A DNA stretch of 64,000 bases, from contig NZ_JNYQ01000007.1 in NCBI RefSeq assembly GCF_000717245.1, positions 186,001-250,000 on the forward strand. The letters are read 5' to 3'. The translations under genes and the position numbers were made by a program. Shown here piece after piece: positions 25,891 to 33,729 of the stretch; the first letter of the stretch is position 1; each line of letters starts with the position of its first letter. The notes under the pieces are model-generated. The model saw nothing but the letters and a program-made list of their open reading frames with translations, did not search any database and had not been told where the DNA came from. The stretch comes from Kitasatospora papulosa. Its GTDB lineage: Bacteria > Actinomycetota > Actinomycetes > Streptomycetales > Streptomycetaceae.

Positions 25891-27063
25891 TCAGGGCAGT
25901 CGTGTCAGTTCGCGGAGCCGGCTGACCAGCGCGTGGACATCGCGTTCGGCCGGTGGGCCTGCGGGCGCTGTCGGAGTGGTGTCCGACGCAGCGGTGCGAC
26001 AGCTCCTGCACAGGCCGTCGGGCAGTGCTTCGGGCGCTCCGGGACGGCCACACTCGGTGCACTCCGCCAGCAGGCGAGGCCCCCTGGTGGCGGCGGCCGT
26101 CGCAGGGGCGGTGCTGCTGGTCAGCCGCGGTGGCAGCTTGTCGGTGAGGCGGCGGCGCACGAAGCCCACGGGGGAGTCCACCTGTGCGGGGAGGCCCGCA
26201 GTGAGGGCATGGGTGAGGTAGTCGGCATCCACGCCACGCGTGAACCAGGCGGCGGCCAGGGGCTCAAGGACGCGGCAGTCGGCTGCGGAGAGGGCCAGGC
26301 GCGCGTCCACGCGGCCGAGTTGGGCCAGCGCGAGGTACGCGGGAGAGAGCGCGACCTGGGCCGCCCCGTGCGTGCGCTGCCCGGGCACGGCAGGGGGCGC
26401 GGGCGCGGGGTGCGTCACGCTTGCGGCGGCGGCATCGGGGGCAACCGCGGTGTGTCGCGGGGCGGGCTCGGGCGGTGCGGCCGGTGAGGTGGCCGCGTTC
26501 CGGGGTGACGCAGCGACCGGGGCCTGCGGACCGGCGTCGGCCGGCAGGGGAGCGGGTGTCGCCTCGGGTGCGGGGACGCTGCCCTGGGTGGTCAGGAAGG
26601 CGTCCCACCACTCGTTGTCGCGGGCGGTCCGGGACCAGTAGGTGCGGGACACCCAGCGGACCTGGTCCCGCTCACCGGCCAGACAGCGCACGCGCCGCAG
26701 GTGCCCCGCTACCCCGAGGGCCTTCAGGGCGCTGGAGACGGCCATCTGGCCGTACAGGGGCAGGTGTTTGGCCAGCGACTTGATGTCCATCGCCGCGCCG
26801 TCGGGGAGCCGGTCGACGTATCCGGCGATGTACCGCTCGCGATCCGGCATCAGGGCGAAGTCATCGGCCTGGGGCGCGCGTTGGCCTGACGCGGTTCGCT
26901 TGCCGTAGCCGGGGCGGGCCTTCGCGTACGGGCGCGAGGATGCGGGTGCGGGGAGGGCAGGGCTAGGGTGCTCGATAGCCACGAGATCGTCCGTTTCGAT
27001 CTTGGGGTGAGACCCCGGCCTGGTGTTTGCTGCACCGCGTCGGGGTCGTTTCGTTGGGGGCAC
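25891..27063 (-). CDS. HTH-like protein with C-terminal zinc ribbon
   Basis: 390 residues. A basic disordered N-terminus of about 65 residues precedes a winged-helix-like segment (AAMDIKSLAKHLPLYGQMAV, SSALKALGVAGHLRRVRC). A long Pro/Ala linker follows, then a helical region (AQLGRVDARLALSAADCRVL) and, near the end, a four-cysteine zinc-ribbon-like motif (CTECGRP...LCRSC). The layout suggests a DNA-binding protein and resembles MarR-type-HTH proteins found only in streptomycetes. The target is unknown. The GTG start at 27063 lacks a good ribosome site. A G-quadruplex-forming run lies about 65 bases upstream. Confidence 0.7.
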   Translation of the reverse strand: MPPTKRPRRGAANTRPGSHPKIETDDLVAIEHPSPALPAPASSRPYAKARPGYGKRTASGQRAPQADDFALMPDRERYIAGYVDRLPDGAAMDIKSLAKHLPLYGQMAVSSALKALGVAGHLRRVRCLAGERDQVRWVSRTYWSRTARDNEWWDAFLTTQGSVPAPEATPAPLPADAGPQAPVAASPRNAATSPAAPPEPAPRHTAVAPDAAAASVTHPAPAPPAVPGQRTHGAAQVALSPAYLALAQLGRVDARLALSAADCRVLEPLAAAWFTRGVDADYLTHALTAGLPAQVDSPVGFVRRRLTDKLPPRLTSSTAPATAAATRGPRLLAECTECGRPGAPEALPDGLCRSCRTAASDTTPTAPAGPPAERDVHALVSRLRELTRLP

Positions 27064-27126
27064 CGTAAGCAGTCGTCACGACGTGCTGCAAGCTCATCAC
27101 GTTTAGTCATATCAGCTGGCCGTGAC

Positions 27127-27144
27127 GGGGTGGGGAGGGTGGGG
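27127..27144 (+). promoter_or_regulatory. G-quadruplex-forming run
   Basis: Four runs of three or four G separated by single bases. It lies about 65 bases upstream of the HTH/zinc-ribbon start, on the strand opposite to that gene. Confidence 0.4.
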
Positions 27145-27295
27145 AGGTTTTCCCAAAACCCTTCTTTCACCTACCGGGTGGACAACATCGCTCGAATCCC
27201 GGAGCCCGCGTCCCGGCTCTCGTGTCCCGAAGCTCAAGCGTCGGGTCCGGGCCTCGTAGGGCGTCCCTCTAATGGGTGACCAATCCGCCCTCGAA

Positions 27296-27331
27296 GCTCG
27301 ACGCTCGACGTCTCAGCCCCGAGCGTCGAGC
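27296..27331. repeat. Perfect 12-bp inverted repeat
   Basis: GCTCGACGCTCG (27296-27307) and CGAGCGTCGAGC (27320-27331) with a 12-base loop. It could terminate transcription of the NIPSNAP gene 160 bases away, or be an operator; there is no evidence to choose. Confidence 0.5.
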
Positions 27332-27490
27332 CCGCCCGGGCCATGCCTGATTGAGGAGGGCTGTCAGAGGCGAGCGCGGCCCCCCGGCGGGCGCTTCCTC
27401 GCCACTCGACGGGCGGCCCGCATCTGGTCCGCCGACCCTGGCTACGAGCGGCTCGAAGCCCATGCCCGTGGGCGGAGACGGCGCGTCGGC

Positions 27491-27790
27491 TCAGTACCAC
27501 TCCTCCACCGTCCGCTCCTCGGTGGTGACGAGGTAGTCGTCCGGATCGAGGTCCATCGACTTGCGGGCCGGCGAGTCCGCGTACATCGCGTTGCGCTCAG
27601 CGAACGTCTCCGGGCCCTCGTAGGTGATCAGCCAGACGAACTGGTTGTGCTCCCGGTCGACCCAGGCACCGCCGATCGCGAACCCCCACTCAAGACGCAG
27701 CGGCAGGATCTCGGCCTTCCACCGCTGCGCCCACTCGTCCAGCAGTCCTTCGCGGACGGTGTAGGTGCGGAGCTGGGTGGTCTTGGCCAT
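27491..27790 (-). CDS. NIPSNAP-family protein
   Basis: 99 residues from ATG 27790. The single ferredoxin-like (dimeric alpha-beta barrel) domain carries the NIPSNAP pattern: TQLRTYTVREGLLDEWAQRW at the start, FAIGGAWVDREHNQFVWLIT in the middle and RKSMDLDPDDYLVTTEERT at the end. Bacterial NIPSNAP proteins are small oligomeric proteins of unknown biochemical role, found in many operons. This one stands alone, divergent from the Scr1-like regulator. Confidence 0.85.
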   Translation of the reverse strand: MAKTTQLRTYTVREGLLDEWAQRWKAEILPLRLEWGFAIGGAWVDREHNQFVWLITYEGPETFAERNAMYADSPARKSMDLDPDDYLVTTEERTVEEWY

Positions 27791-28102
27791 GAGGGGTGTC
27801 CTCTCGCGGGTCGACTCGGTGCGCCACCGCAGAGGCTGAGTAATCCACGGGTGGCAGGGATGGATGAGCGTCGGCCCCGCTTGTACCCACTCTTTGGAGG
27901 GACCTACCGGCGAACGCTGTGCAGGTGGGCGACCCGGTGGTTACGGTGCCCGAGTGGGACGAGACAAGGCGGGCGCGGTGGTTCGAGGGCCGCAGACGTG
28001 GGTGATGTCGTCCTGTCGGTTGAGCTGTGAAGTGCTGTCTGTTGTGTGACGGTTGGGCGCGACTGACGTGGTGCGTGTGCGTACGGGGACAGGCGGTGGC
28101 GG
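27791..28102. other. 312-base divergent intergenic region
   Basis: It separates the NIPSNAP gene (minus) from the Scr1-like regulator (plus) and must hold both promoters. I see no clear -10/-35 pair and no gene. Confidence 0.6.
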
Positions 28103-28987
28103 ATGACGCAGGACGAGATGGATGCTGGCGTGGGTGCGGAGGAGGGTGCGGAGCGCTCGTCGGGTGCCTCCGCCCAGCCGGAGGGCAAGGCGGAGAACGG
28201 AGTTGCGGTCGCGTTCGGGCGGCAGTTGAAGCTGCTGCGGGTGCGGGCGGGGCTGGACCGGGTGGAGTTCGGCAAGCGGGTCGGGTACGCGGCGCAGTCG
28301 GTGGCCTCGTTCGAGCAGGGGCGGCGGATTCCGCAGCCGGAGTTCATCGACAAGGCGGACCGGGTGCTGGACGCCGGGGGACTGCTGGTGGCGTTGAAGG
28401 AGGAGTTGGCGCGGTCGCAGTATCCGGCGTTCTTTCGGGATGCTGCGCGACTGGAGGCCGAGGCGCTGGAGCTCTTCCTATACGCAGTGAGTGCCGTACC
28501 TGGGCTACTGCAAACCGAGGAGTACACCCGTGCTCTGCTTGCGATGCGGCGGCCGCTGCTGGACGAGGACATCATTGAGCAGCGTGTGTTGTCTCGCATT
28601 GCTCGACAGCAGGTACTCAACCGGTGGCCCGCTCCCCTGATCAGCTTCGTGATCGAGGAAGCCGTGTTGCGGAGGCCATTCGGCGGAAAGCCCGTGCTGC
28701 GGGGAGTGCTTGAGCAGATCCTTCTCGTGGGCCGTCAGCGAAGCGTTGAGATTCAGGTCATGCCGACTGTCCGCGAAGACAATGCGGGGCTGGATGGGCC
28801 GTTCACCTTGATCACGCGCAGGAGCGGTGAGCAACTCGCGTACTTGGAGGTACAAGGGCGCAGCATCCTGCTGACCGATCGCGACGAGGTGCGCTCTGTG
28901 GCGGCACGCTATGGGATCATCCGTTCGCAGGCTCTGACTCCGCAGGAGTCTCTGGTATTCATCGAGAAGTTGCTGGGAGAGCTATGA
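28103..28987 (+). CDS. Scr1-type HTH transcriptional regulator
   Basis: 294 residues. An XRE helix-turn-helix occupies residues about 35-90 (FGRQLKLLRVRAGLDRVEFG, VASFEQGRRIPQPEFI). It is followed by the DUF5753/Scr1 domain, recognisable by EAEALELFLYAVSAVPGLLQ, TEEYTRALLAMRRPLL and EIQVMPTVREDNAGLDGPF. Such proteins in Streptomyces form pairs with a downstream DUF397 protein, thought to work as antitoxin-like regulator and small toxin-like partner. Here the DUF397 gene overlaps its stop by four bases (ATGA). Confidence 0.9.
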   Translation: MTQDEMDAGVGAEEGAERSSGASAQPEGKAENGVAVAFGRQLKLLRVRAGLDRVEFGKRVGYAAQSVASFEQGRRIPQPEFIDKADRVLDAGGLLVALKEELARSQYPAFFRDAARLEAEALELFLYAVSAVPGLLQTEEYTRALLAMRRPLLDEDIIEQRVLSRIARQQVLNRWPAPLISFVIEEAVLRRPFGGKPVLRGVLEQILLVGRQRSVEIQVMPTVREDNAGLDGPFTLITRRSGEQLAYLEVQGRSILLTDRDEVRSVAARYGIIRSQALTPQESLVFIEKLLGEL

Positions 28988-29184
28988 AGACCACTGATGC
29001 TCCTGTCACGCAGGAGCTGGCTTGGGTCAAGAGCAGCTACAGCGGGGCTGAAGGCGGCGAGTGTGTCGAGGTGGCTGCCGCCGTTGCCGAGGTGTTCGTC
29101 CGGGACTCGAAGCAGGCCAATGGCCCTGTGCTGACCGTCGGGCCCGGTGCTTGGGCTGGCTTCGTGGGGCTCGTCACTGGCTAA
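28984..29184 (+). CDS. DUF397 protein
   Basis: 66 residues. It has the DUF397 core WVKSSYSGAEGGECVEVA, then VFVRDSKQANGPVLTVGP and WAGFVGLV. DUF397 proteins are tiny partners of Scr1-type regulators in streptomycetes and have been linked to development and antibiotic production. ATG 28984 overlaps the stop of the regulator gene, so translation is coupled. A strong terminator follows. Confidence 0.9.
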   Translation: MKTTDAPVTQELAWVKSSYSGAEGGECVEVAAAVAEVFVRDSKQANGPVLTVGPGAWAGFVGLVTG

Positions 29185-29200
29185 GCGACGTACGTGAGAG

Positions 29201-29238
29201 GGCCCCGCCGCGCGCCGATCCGGCGTTGCGGCGGGGCC
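29201..29238. terminator. Bidirectional terminator between DUF397 and hsdR
   Basis: GGCCCCGCCGC (29201-29211) pairs perfectly with GCGGCGGGGCC (29228-29238) around a 16-base loop. It lies between the convergent DUF397 stop (29184) and hsdR stop (29258). Confidence 0.8.
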
Positions 29239-29257
29239 GCTCCTGTACGTAGAGGCC

Positions 29258-32200
29258 CTACTCGTCCACGTTCTCCTCGCGGCGGATCATCCGCCACGCC
29301 GCCCGGCGTGCGCTGCGGTCCAGGTTGGACCGGAAGCTCTTGTCGGGGCCGAAGTACTGGCGCCCTATGCCGGCGGTCGTCTCGATGTGGTCGGCCATGT
29401 TGTCGGCGAAGGCCCGGTCGAAGACCTTGCCGAAGTTGGCCTCGTCGTTGACGACGGCCGCCGCTCGGACCTTGGGGTCTTCCGTGGTCTTGTTGAACGG
29501 CTTCCGGACGTCTTCCTCGGTGAAGTCCGTGCCGAACTTGGCGTTGAACGCCTCGATCAGCTCCGACAGCAGCGACTTCTCCGCCTCCGCTGCGCCACCC
29601 GTGCCGTCACCGAAGCCGGGGAGCTGGGCGGACCCCTCGGGGGTCAGGGAGACGTCGTACTCGCCGGTCTTCTCCACCCGCAGGTGACTGAGGTCGATCT
29701 CGCCTATGTCGACGCCACCGTCCGCACGGCGGGGGAGCCGGTTGAGGAGGTAGCGGCCGTAGAGGTGGAGCCGTTCCAACTCGGCGTCGCGGTACGGAAC
29801 GATCTGGGCGAGGAAGCCGTACTTGCGCACGTAGTCGTTCAGGTCCGCACGGAAGTCCTCCGCCGTCTCCACATCGTCCTCCTCCTCACTCTCCATGAGC
29901 GGGGTGAAGCGGGCGACGGCAGGGGACAGGAGCCGGTACAGCTCCGCGTGCAGCTTCTCCCACTTGGCCTGCGAGCCGGCCGCCTTCTCCTTCGCCGCGA
30001 AGTATGCCGCAGCGAACTCGTCCATCTCCGACTCCGAGATGATCGGCGCCGACATCACCCGGCTCTGCGCGGTGTAGAGCAGATTCGGGTCGGACGGGAG
30101 GGTGTTGGCCTCCTCGAAGTACGGGCGGAACGCGTCCCGGATGTCCTCGGCGTCGTTCGCGAAGTCCAGGACCGCGAGGTCCGCCTGGTTCTTGCGGTCG
30201 GCGGTGCGGTTGAGCCGGGAGAGGGTCTGGACGGCGGAGATGCCGGTCAGCTTCTTGTTGACGTACATGGTCGTCAGCAGCGGCTGGTCGAAGCCGGTCT
30301 GGTACTTCTCCGCGACCACCAGGATCTTGTACTCCTGCTGGCCCCGGCCGCCCGCGCCGACCGCCTTGTCGTCTGCACGCGTGTACGCGAACGCCTTCGG
30401 CAGCGCGCTCTCCGCGATCCCGCCGTTTTCCTTCGGCTCGGTCGTCTCCTCGTCGTCGATCGTGAGCGAGCCGGAGAAGGCCACCAGGACACCCAGGTCC
30501 GGGTACTTGGTGTCGTACTCCCGGTCCTTGATGTAGCTCTTGATCGCCCGCGCCATCTCCACGGCCGACTGCCGCGAACCCGTCACCACCATGGACTTGG
30601 CCCGCCCACCGAGCCGGCCGCGGGAGTGCGCCAGGAAGTGCTCGACAATCACCTGAGCGTGCTGGGAGACGGTGTACTCGTGGGTGAGCGCGTACCGGGC
30701 GAGCAGGCTGTTGGCCTTGGAGGGGTCCACCTCGCGCTCGTCCGGATTCTGGTTCACCAGCTTCCAGTACGTGTTGTACGTGACGTAGTTCCGCAGCGGA
30801 TCGAGGATGAAGCCTTCCTCGATGGCCTGGCGCATGGAGTACGTGTGGAAGGGGCGGTAAGCCGCCTTGCCGTCCACGATGTCTTCCGTGCCGAAGAGTT
30901 CGAGCGTCTTCGCCTTCGGGGTGGCGGTGAACGCGAAGTAGGAGAGGTTCGCGGCCTGTGAGCGCTCCGCGGCCTTCTTCTTCAGCTTCTCGTCGAGCGT
31001 GACGGTGATCGCACCCTGGTCCTCAGAGTCGGAGTCCAGACCGAGGTCACGCAGGGCCGCGCGGACGGCGGTGGCGGCGTCGCCCGACTGGGAGGAGTGC
31101 GCCTCGTCCACAATGATGGCGAAGCTGGTGCCCTCGATCTTGGTCGGGTTGCGCTGGATGTAGTCCAGCAGGGCCGGGAACGAGTGCAGGGTGACCGTGA
31201 CGATCTTGCCCGTGTCCCGTGACAGCGCGCGGGCGAGCTGCTCGCTCTTCGAGCCGTGCTTCTCGTCCACCTTCACGACCAGGCCCTCGGTCTGCGAGAA
31301 GCTGCCCACCGTCTCGCGGAGCTGGGCGTCGAGGTTGCGGCGGTCCGTGATGACGATGACCTTGTCGAAGACCGGTACGCCCGGCTTGATCCGGCCGGAG
31401 GACAGCGCATCCGGGTCGAGCGTCCGGGGGTCGGTGTCGGCGTGGAGGTCACTCAGACGGTGGGCGAGCCAGCCGATAGTGTTCGACTTGCCGGAGCCGG
31501 CGGAGGCCATCACGAGGTAGTTCTGGCCCACGCCGAAGGTCGCTGCGTGAGTGGTGAGCTTCTTAACCACGTCCCACTGGTGGAAGCGCGGGAAGATCGT
31601 CGACTTCGTGGTGCCGCCACCGGGAGTTTTGTTCTTCTGCTGGTGCACGTACCGCTGGAGCAGGTCCAGCCAGTTGTCCCGCGCCCAGACCTGCTCCCAC
31701 AGGTAGGAGGTGGCGTACGTGCCGTACGCGGTGGGGGCCGGGTTTCCGGCACCTCCGGGCAGGCCGGCGCCGTTGGAGCCGGTGTTGAAGGGCAGGAAGC
31801 GGGTGTTCTTGCCCCGGAGCTGGGTGGCGACGAAGACGAGGTCCGGGTCGACGGCGAAGTTGGCGATGACGCGGCGGGTGAAGATCAGCTCGGTGGGGTC
31901 GCGGTCGGTGCGGTACTGCTCCTTGGCGTGCTCGACGCCCTGCCGCGTGAGCGGGTTCTTCAGCTCGGCGGTGGCGACGGGGATGCCGTTGAGGAACAGA
32001 GTCAGGTCGAGCTTGTTGCCCCAGTCGGCCTGCTTGGTGGCGTAGACGAGCTCGCGTACGACGGTGAGGCGGTTGGCGCGGTAGCCGTCGAGGACGGAGT
32101 CGTCGGCGACGAGGTTCGGCTTGAAGTAGGCCACGCGGAGGCGGACGCCCCGGTCCTTGACGCCGTTGCGGAGGACGTGGAGGAGGCCGTCGTCGCTGAT

Positions 32201-32437
32201 GGCCTTGTCGAGGCGCTGGGCGAAGCCGCGCTGGGCGGCGTTGGGGTCGTTGCCGTAGACGGCGAGGAGCTCGTCCCACTCGCGGGGCTGGCTCTCGCCG
32301 AGAAACGTGAACAGCTCGTTGGTGTCGAGGCCGAGGTCGGCCTGGTAGTCCCCGGGGTGGGCCTCGCGCCATCCGCGCTCGCTCATGGCGGCGACGATGG
32401 CGGTGCCGAAGGCGGACTCGTCGTGGATGGGGCTCAC
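29258..32437 (-). CDS. hsdR: Type I restriction enzyme, R (endonuclease/translocase) subunit
   Basis: 1059 residues. The N-terminal nuclease domain has the PD-(D/E)xK pattern: Asp144 in KLDLTLFLNG and Glu158-Leu-Lys160 in ATAELKN. The SF2 motor follows with Walker A ASAGSGKSN, a DEAH box (IIVDEAHSSQSGDA), FAFTATPKAKTLELFG and YQTGFDQPLLTTMYV. The long C-terminal helical part would contact the methylase. HsdR translocates DNA and cuts unmethylated DNA at a distance once recruited by HsdM-HsdS. The gene overlaps hsdS by four bases and ends at a strong terminator; all motifs are intact, so the system looks active. Confidence 0.95.
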   Translation of the reverse strand: MSPIHDESAFGTAIVAAMSERGWREAHPGDYQADLGLDTNELFTFLGESQPREWDELLAVYGNDPNAAQRGFAQRLDKAISDDGLLHVLRNGVKDRGVRLRVAYFKPNLVADDSVLDGYRANRLTVVRELVYATKQADWGNKLDLTLFLNGIPVATAELKNPLTRQGVEHAKEQYRTDRDPTELIFTRRVIANFAVDPDLVFVATQLRGKNTRFLPFNTGSNGAGLPGGAGNPAPTAYGTYATSYLWEQVWARDNWLDLLQRYVHQQKNKTPGGGTTKSTIFPRFHQWDVVKKLTTHAATFGVGQNYLVMASAGSGKSNTIGWLAHRLSDLHADTDPRTLDPDALSSGRIKPGVPVFDKVIVITDRRNLDAQLRETVGSFSQTEGLVVKVDEKHGSKSEQLARALSRDTGKIVTVTLHSFPALLDYIQRNPTKIEGTSFAIIVDEAHSSQSGDAATAVRAALRDLGLDSDSEDQGAITVTLDEKLKKKAAERSQAANLSYFAFTATPKAKTLELFGTEDIVDGKAAYRPFHTYSMRQAIEEGFILDPLRNYVTYNTYWKLVNQNPDEREVDPSKANSLLARYALTHEYTVSQHAQVIVEHFLAHSRGRLGGRAKSMVVTGSRQSAVEMARAIKSYIKDREYDTKYPDLGVLVAFSGSLTIDDEETTEPKENGGIAESALPKAFAYTRADDKAVGAGGRGQQEYKILVVAEKYQTGFDQPLLTTMYVNKKLTGISAVQTLSRLNRTADRKNQADLAVLDFANDAEDIRDAFRPYFEEANTLPSDPNLLYTAQSRVMSAPIISESEMDEFAAAYFAAKEKAAGSQAKWEKLHAELYRLLSPAVARFTPLMESEEEDDVETAEDFRADLNDYVRKYGFLAQIVPYRDAELERLHLYGRYLLNRLPRRADGGVDIGEIDLSHLRVEKTGEYDVSLTPEGSAQLPGFGDGTGGAAEAEKSLLSELIEAFNAKFGTDFTEEDVRKPFNKTTEDPKVRAAAVVNDEANFGKVFDRAFADNMADHIETTAGIGRQYFGPDKSFRSNLDRSARRAAWRMIRREENVDE

Positions 32438-33729
32438 GCGTGCACTCCGTCCGTTACGTTGCGGCCACTGGCGGTGGAGACGTCGAACTCGCCCGTTACG
32501 GCGGCGGTGATGAGGGCTTGGCGGCGTTCGGCGAGCAGGCCTTGAGCTTGTTTTAGGCGAGCGCGTGCGCTTCCCATCACAGCAAGTGCCCGGTTGATTT
32601 TTTCTACTCGGTCCTGGGCATCATCGGGGATAGGAATCCTGTATTCCCTCAGCTGTTCTCCCGTGAGGTGCGGAATGGTCGAGATGTTGCCATCAGCCTC
32701 GAACACTCCGCATGATTTAGCGAGCCGAAGCCAGAACATCAACCATTCGACAGGTAGGGGTCCATCTTTCCTCACCCGGTGCAGTGACTTCTGGAAGTAG
32801 CAGTCCTCGATCCGGCCATCCCACACTGCGGCTTCTGCGACACCTGCTCCGCCTTCGCAAACCAGCAGGTCGCCAGCTCGCACGGAATAACGTTGCGTCT
32901 CAGATGGGTCGAAATGCATTGTGGCCATGTCGGCTGTGGTAATTTTATACCAATGCACGTTAGCATTTCTCAAATACGATCGTTGTCGGTCACCGGATGC
33001 GCGATCCGCGTTTAGCATCTTGCCAAGTTCGGTGCGGTAGTATGCATACACGGGACCGATTTTCCAGCTAGCTGGAACGTACGGCAGCCAACGCCAACCT
33101 GTCGGCTTTCCATTGTCTCGGGTTGCCTTGCCGGACAGCATATCGCCGATCACTGCCAGTTCACGCTCGTCTAGCGCGGAGGCTTGGCTGTTGCGAGTTG
33201 TCGCCAACTGATCTATGCGAGCGATCTCAACATTGAGAAAATCGGCGATGCGGAGCTGCTCCTTGAGTGGCGCGTGAGTGACGGGAGTTCGGGACAGTGG
33301 CTCGAGATTCAGGGCACGGAAGGTTGCACCGCTTACACTAGACGCCCAGAACTGGCGGGTGACAGTTGATTGAAGTGCCCAGTAGAGGAATTGTGCGTTG
33401 GTGCCTTCCGCAGCGGCTACTCGTGCGGTTCCCTGAGTAAGATTGGCCCCGTCTAGCTCTCCAGGGACGATCATTACCTTTCCGAATGACGGCCCGATGG
33501 ATACGACGAGATCACCCGTCGTTACCGTGGACCGGCGATACGAGGACGCAATCTCTGGCGTCGTCCGAAGGAGCTTGGATCGGTCCGTGACGCCGAACCC
33601 GGCGGTCATGTCCGCTGGGCGAATGTAGGGGATGCCGCCAGGTGTGTCAGGACCTGCCTGGACAATTCCATATGTGACGGGGCGGGCAGGGTCAACCAAT
33701 CGTTTTAGTGGTAGAACCGGCCAGTTCAC
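32434..33729 (-). CDS. hsdS: Type I restriction-modification specificity subunit
   Basis: 431 residues with two target-recognition domains. The first starts WPVLPLKRLVDPARPVTYGI and the second GWRWLPYVPASWKIGPVYAY. Conserved helical spacers follow each (PLKEQLRIADFLNVEIARID and a C-terminal helix ending AERRQALITAAVTGEFDV). Each domain reads half of a bipartite DNA target; the target cannot be predicted by eye. G+C drops in both recognition domains (roughly 32560-33700) compared with hsdR and hsdM, as expected when specificity is replaced by recombination. Start and stop overlap hsdM and hsdR by four bases, so the operon is tightly coupled. Confidence 0.93.
   Translation of the reverse strand: MNWPVLPLKRLVDPARPVTYGIVQAGPDTPGGIPYIRPADMTAGFGVTDRSKLLRTTPEIASSYRRSTVTTGDLVVSIGPSFGKVMIVPGELDGANLTQGTARVAAAEGTNAQFLYWALQSTVTRQFWASSVSGATFRALNLEPLSRTPVTHAPLKEQLRIADFLNVEIARIDQLATTRNSQASALDERELAVIGDMLSGKATRDNGKPTGWRWLPYVPASWKIGPVYAYYRTELGKMLNADRASGDRQRSYLRNANVHWYKITTADMATMHFDPSETQRYSVRAGDLLVCEGGAGVAEAAVWDGRIEDCYFQKSLHRVRKDGPLPVEWLMFWLRLAKSCGVFEADGNISTIPHLTGEQLREYRIPIPDDAQDRVEKINRALAVMGSARARLKQAQGLLAERRQALITAAVTGEFDVSTASGRNVTDGVHA

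Larger units (their letters stand above)
27064..27490. other. 427-base intergenic region with G-quadruplex run and inverted repeat
   Basis: No supportable gene. It contains GGGGTGGGGAGGGTGGGG at 27127-27144 and a perfect 12-bp inverted repeat at 27296-27307/27320-27331. The motif CGAAGCTC occurs at 27229 and 27292. Confidence 0.6.

Noticed and set aside
27180..27260. Possible tRNA (CTCGAATCCCGGAGC segment)
   Set aside because: No acceptor, D-arm or anticodon stem can be paired around it.
29387..30961. 524-codon open frame on the plus strand opposite hsdR
   Set aside because: It is the antisense shadow of a fully motif-supported hsdR; the product is Val/Gly/Glu-rich with no domain.
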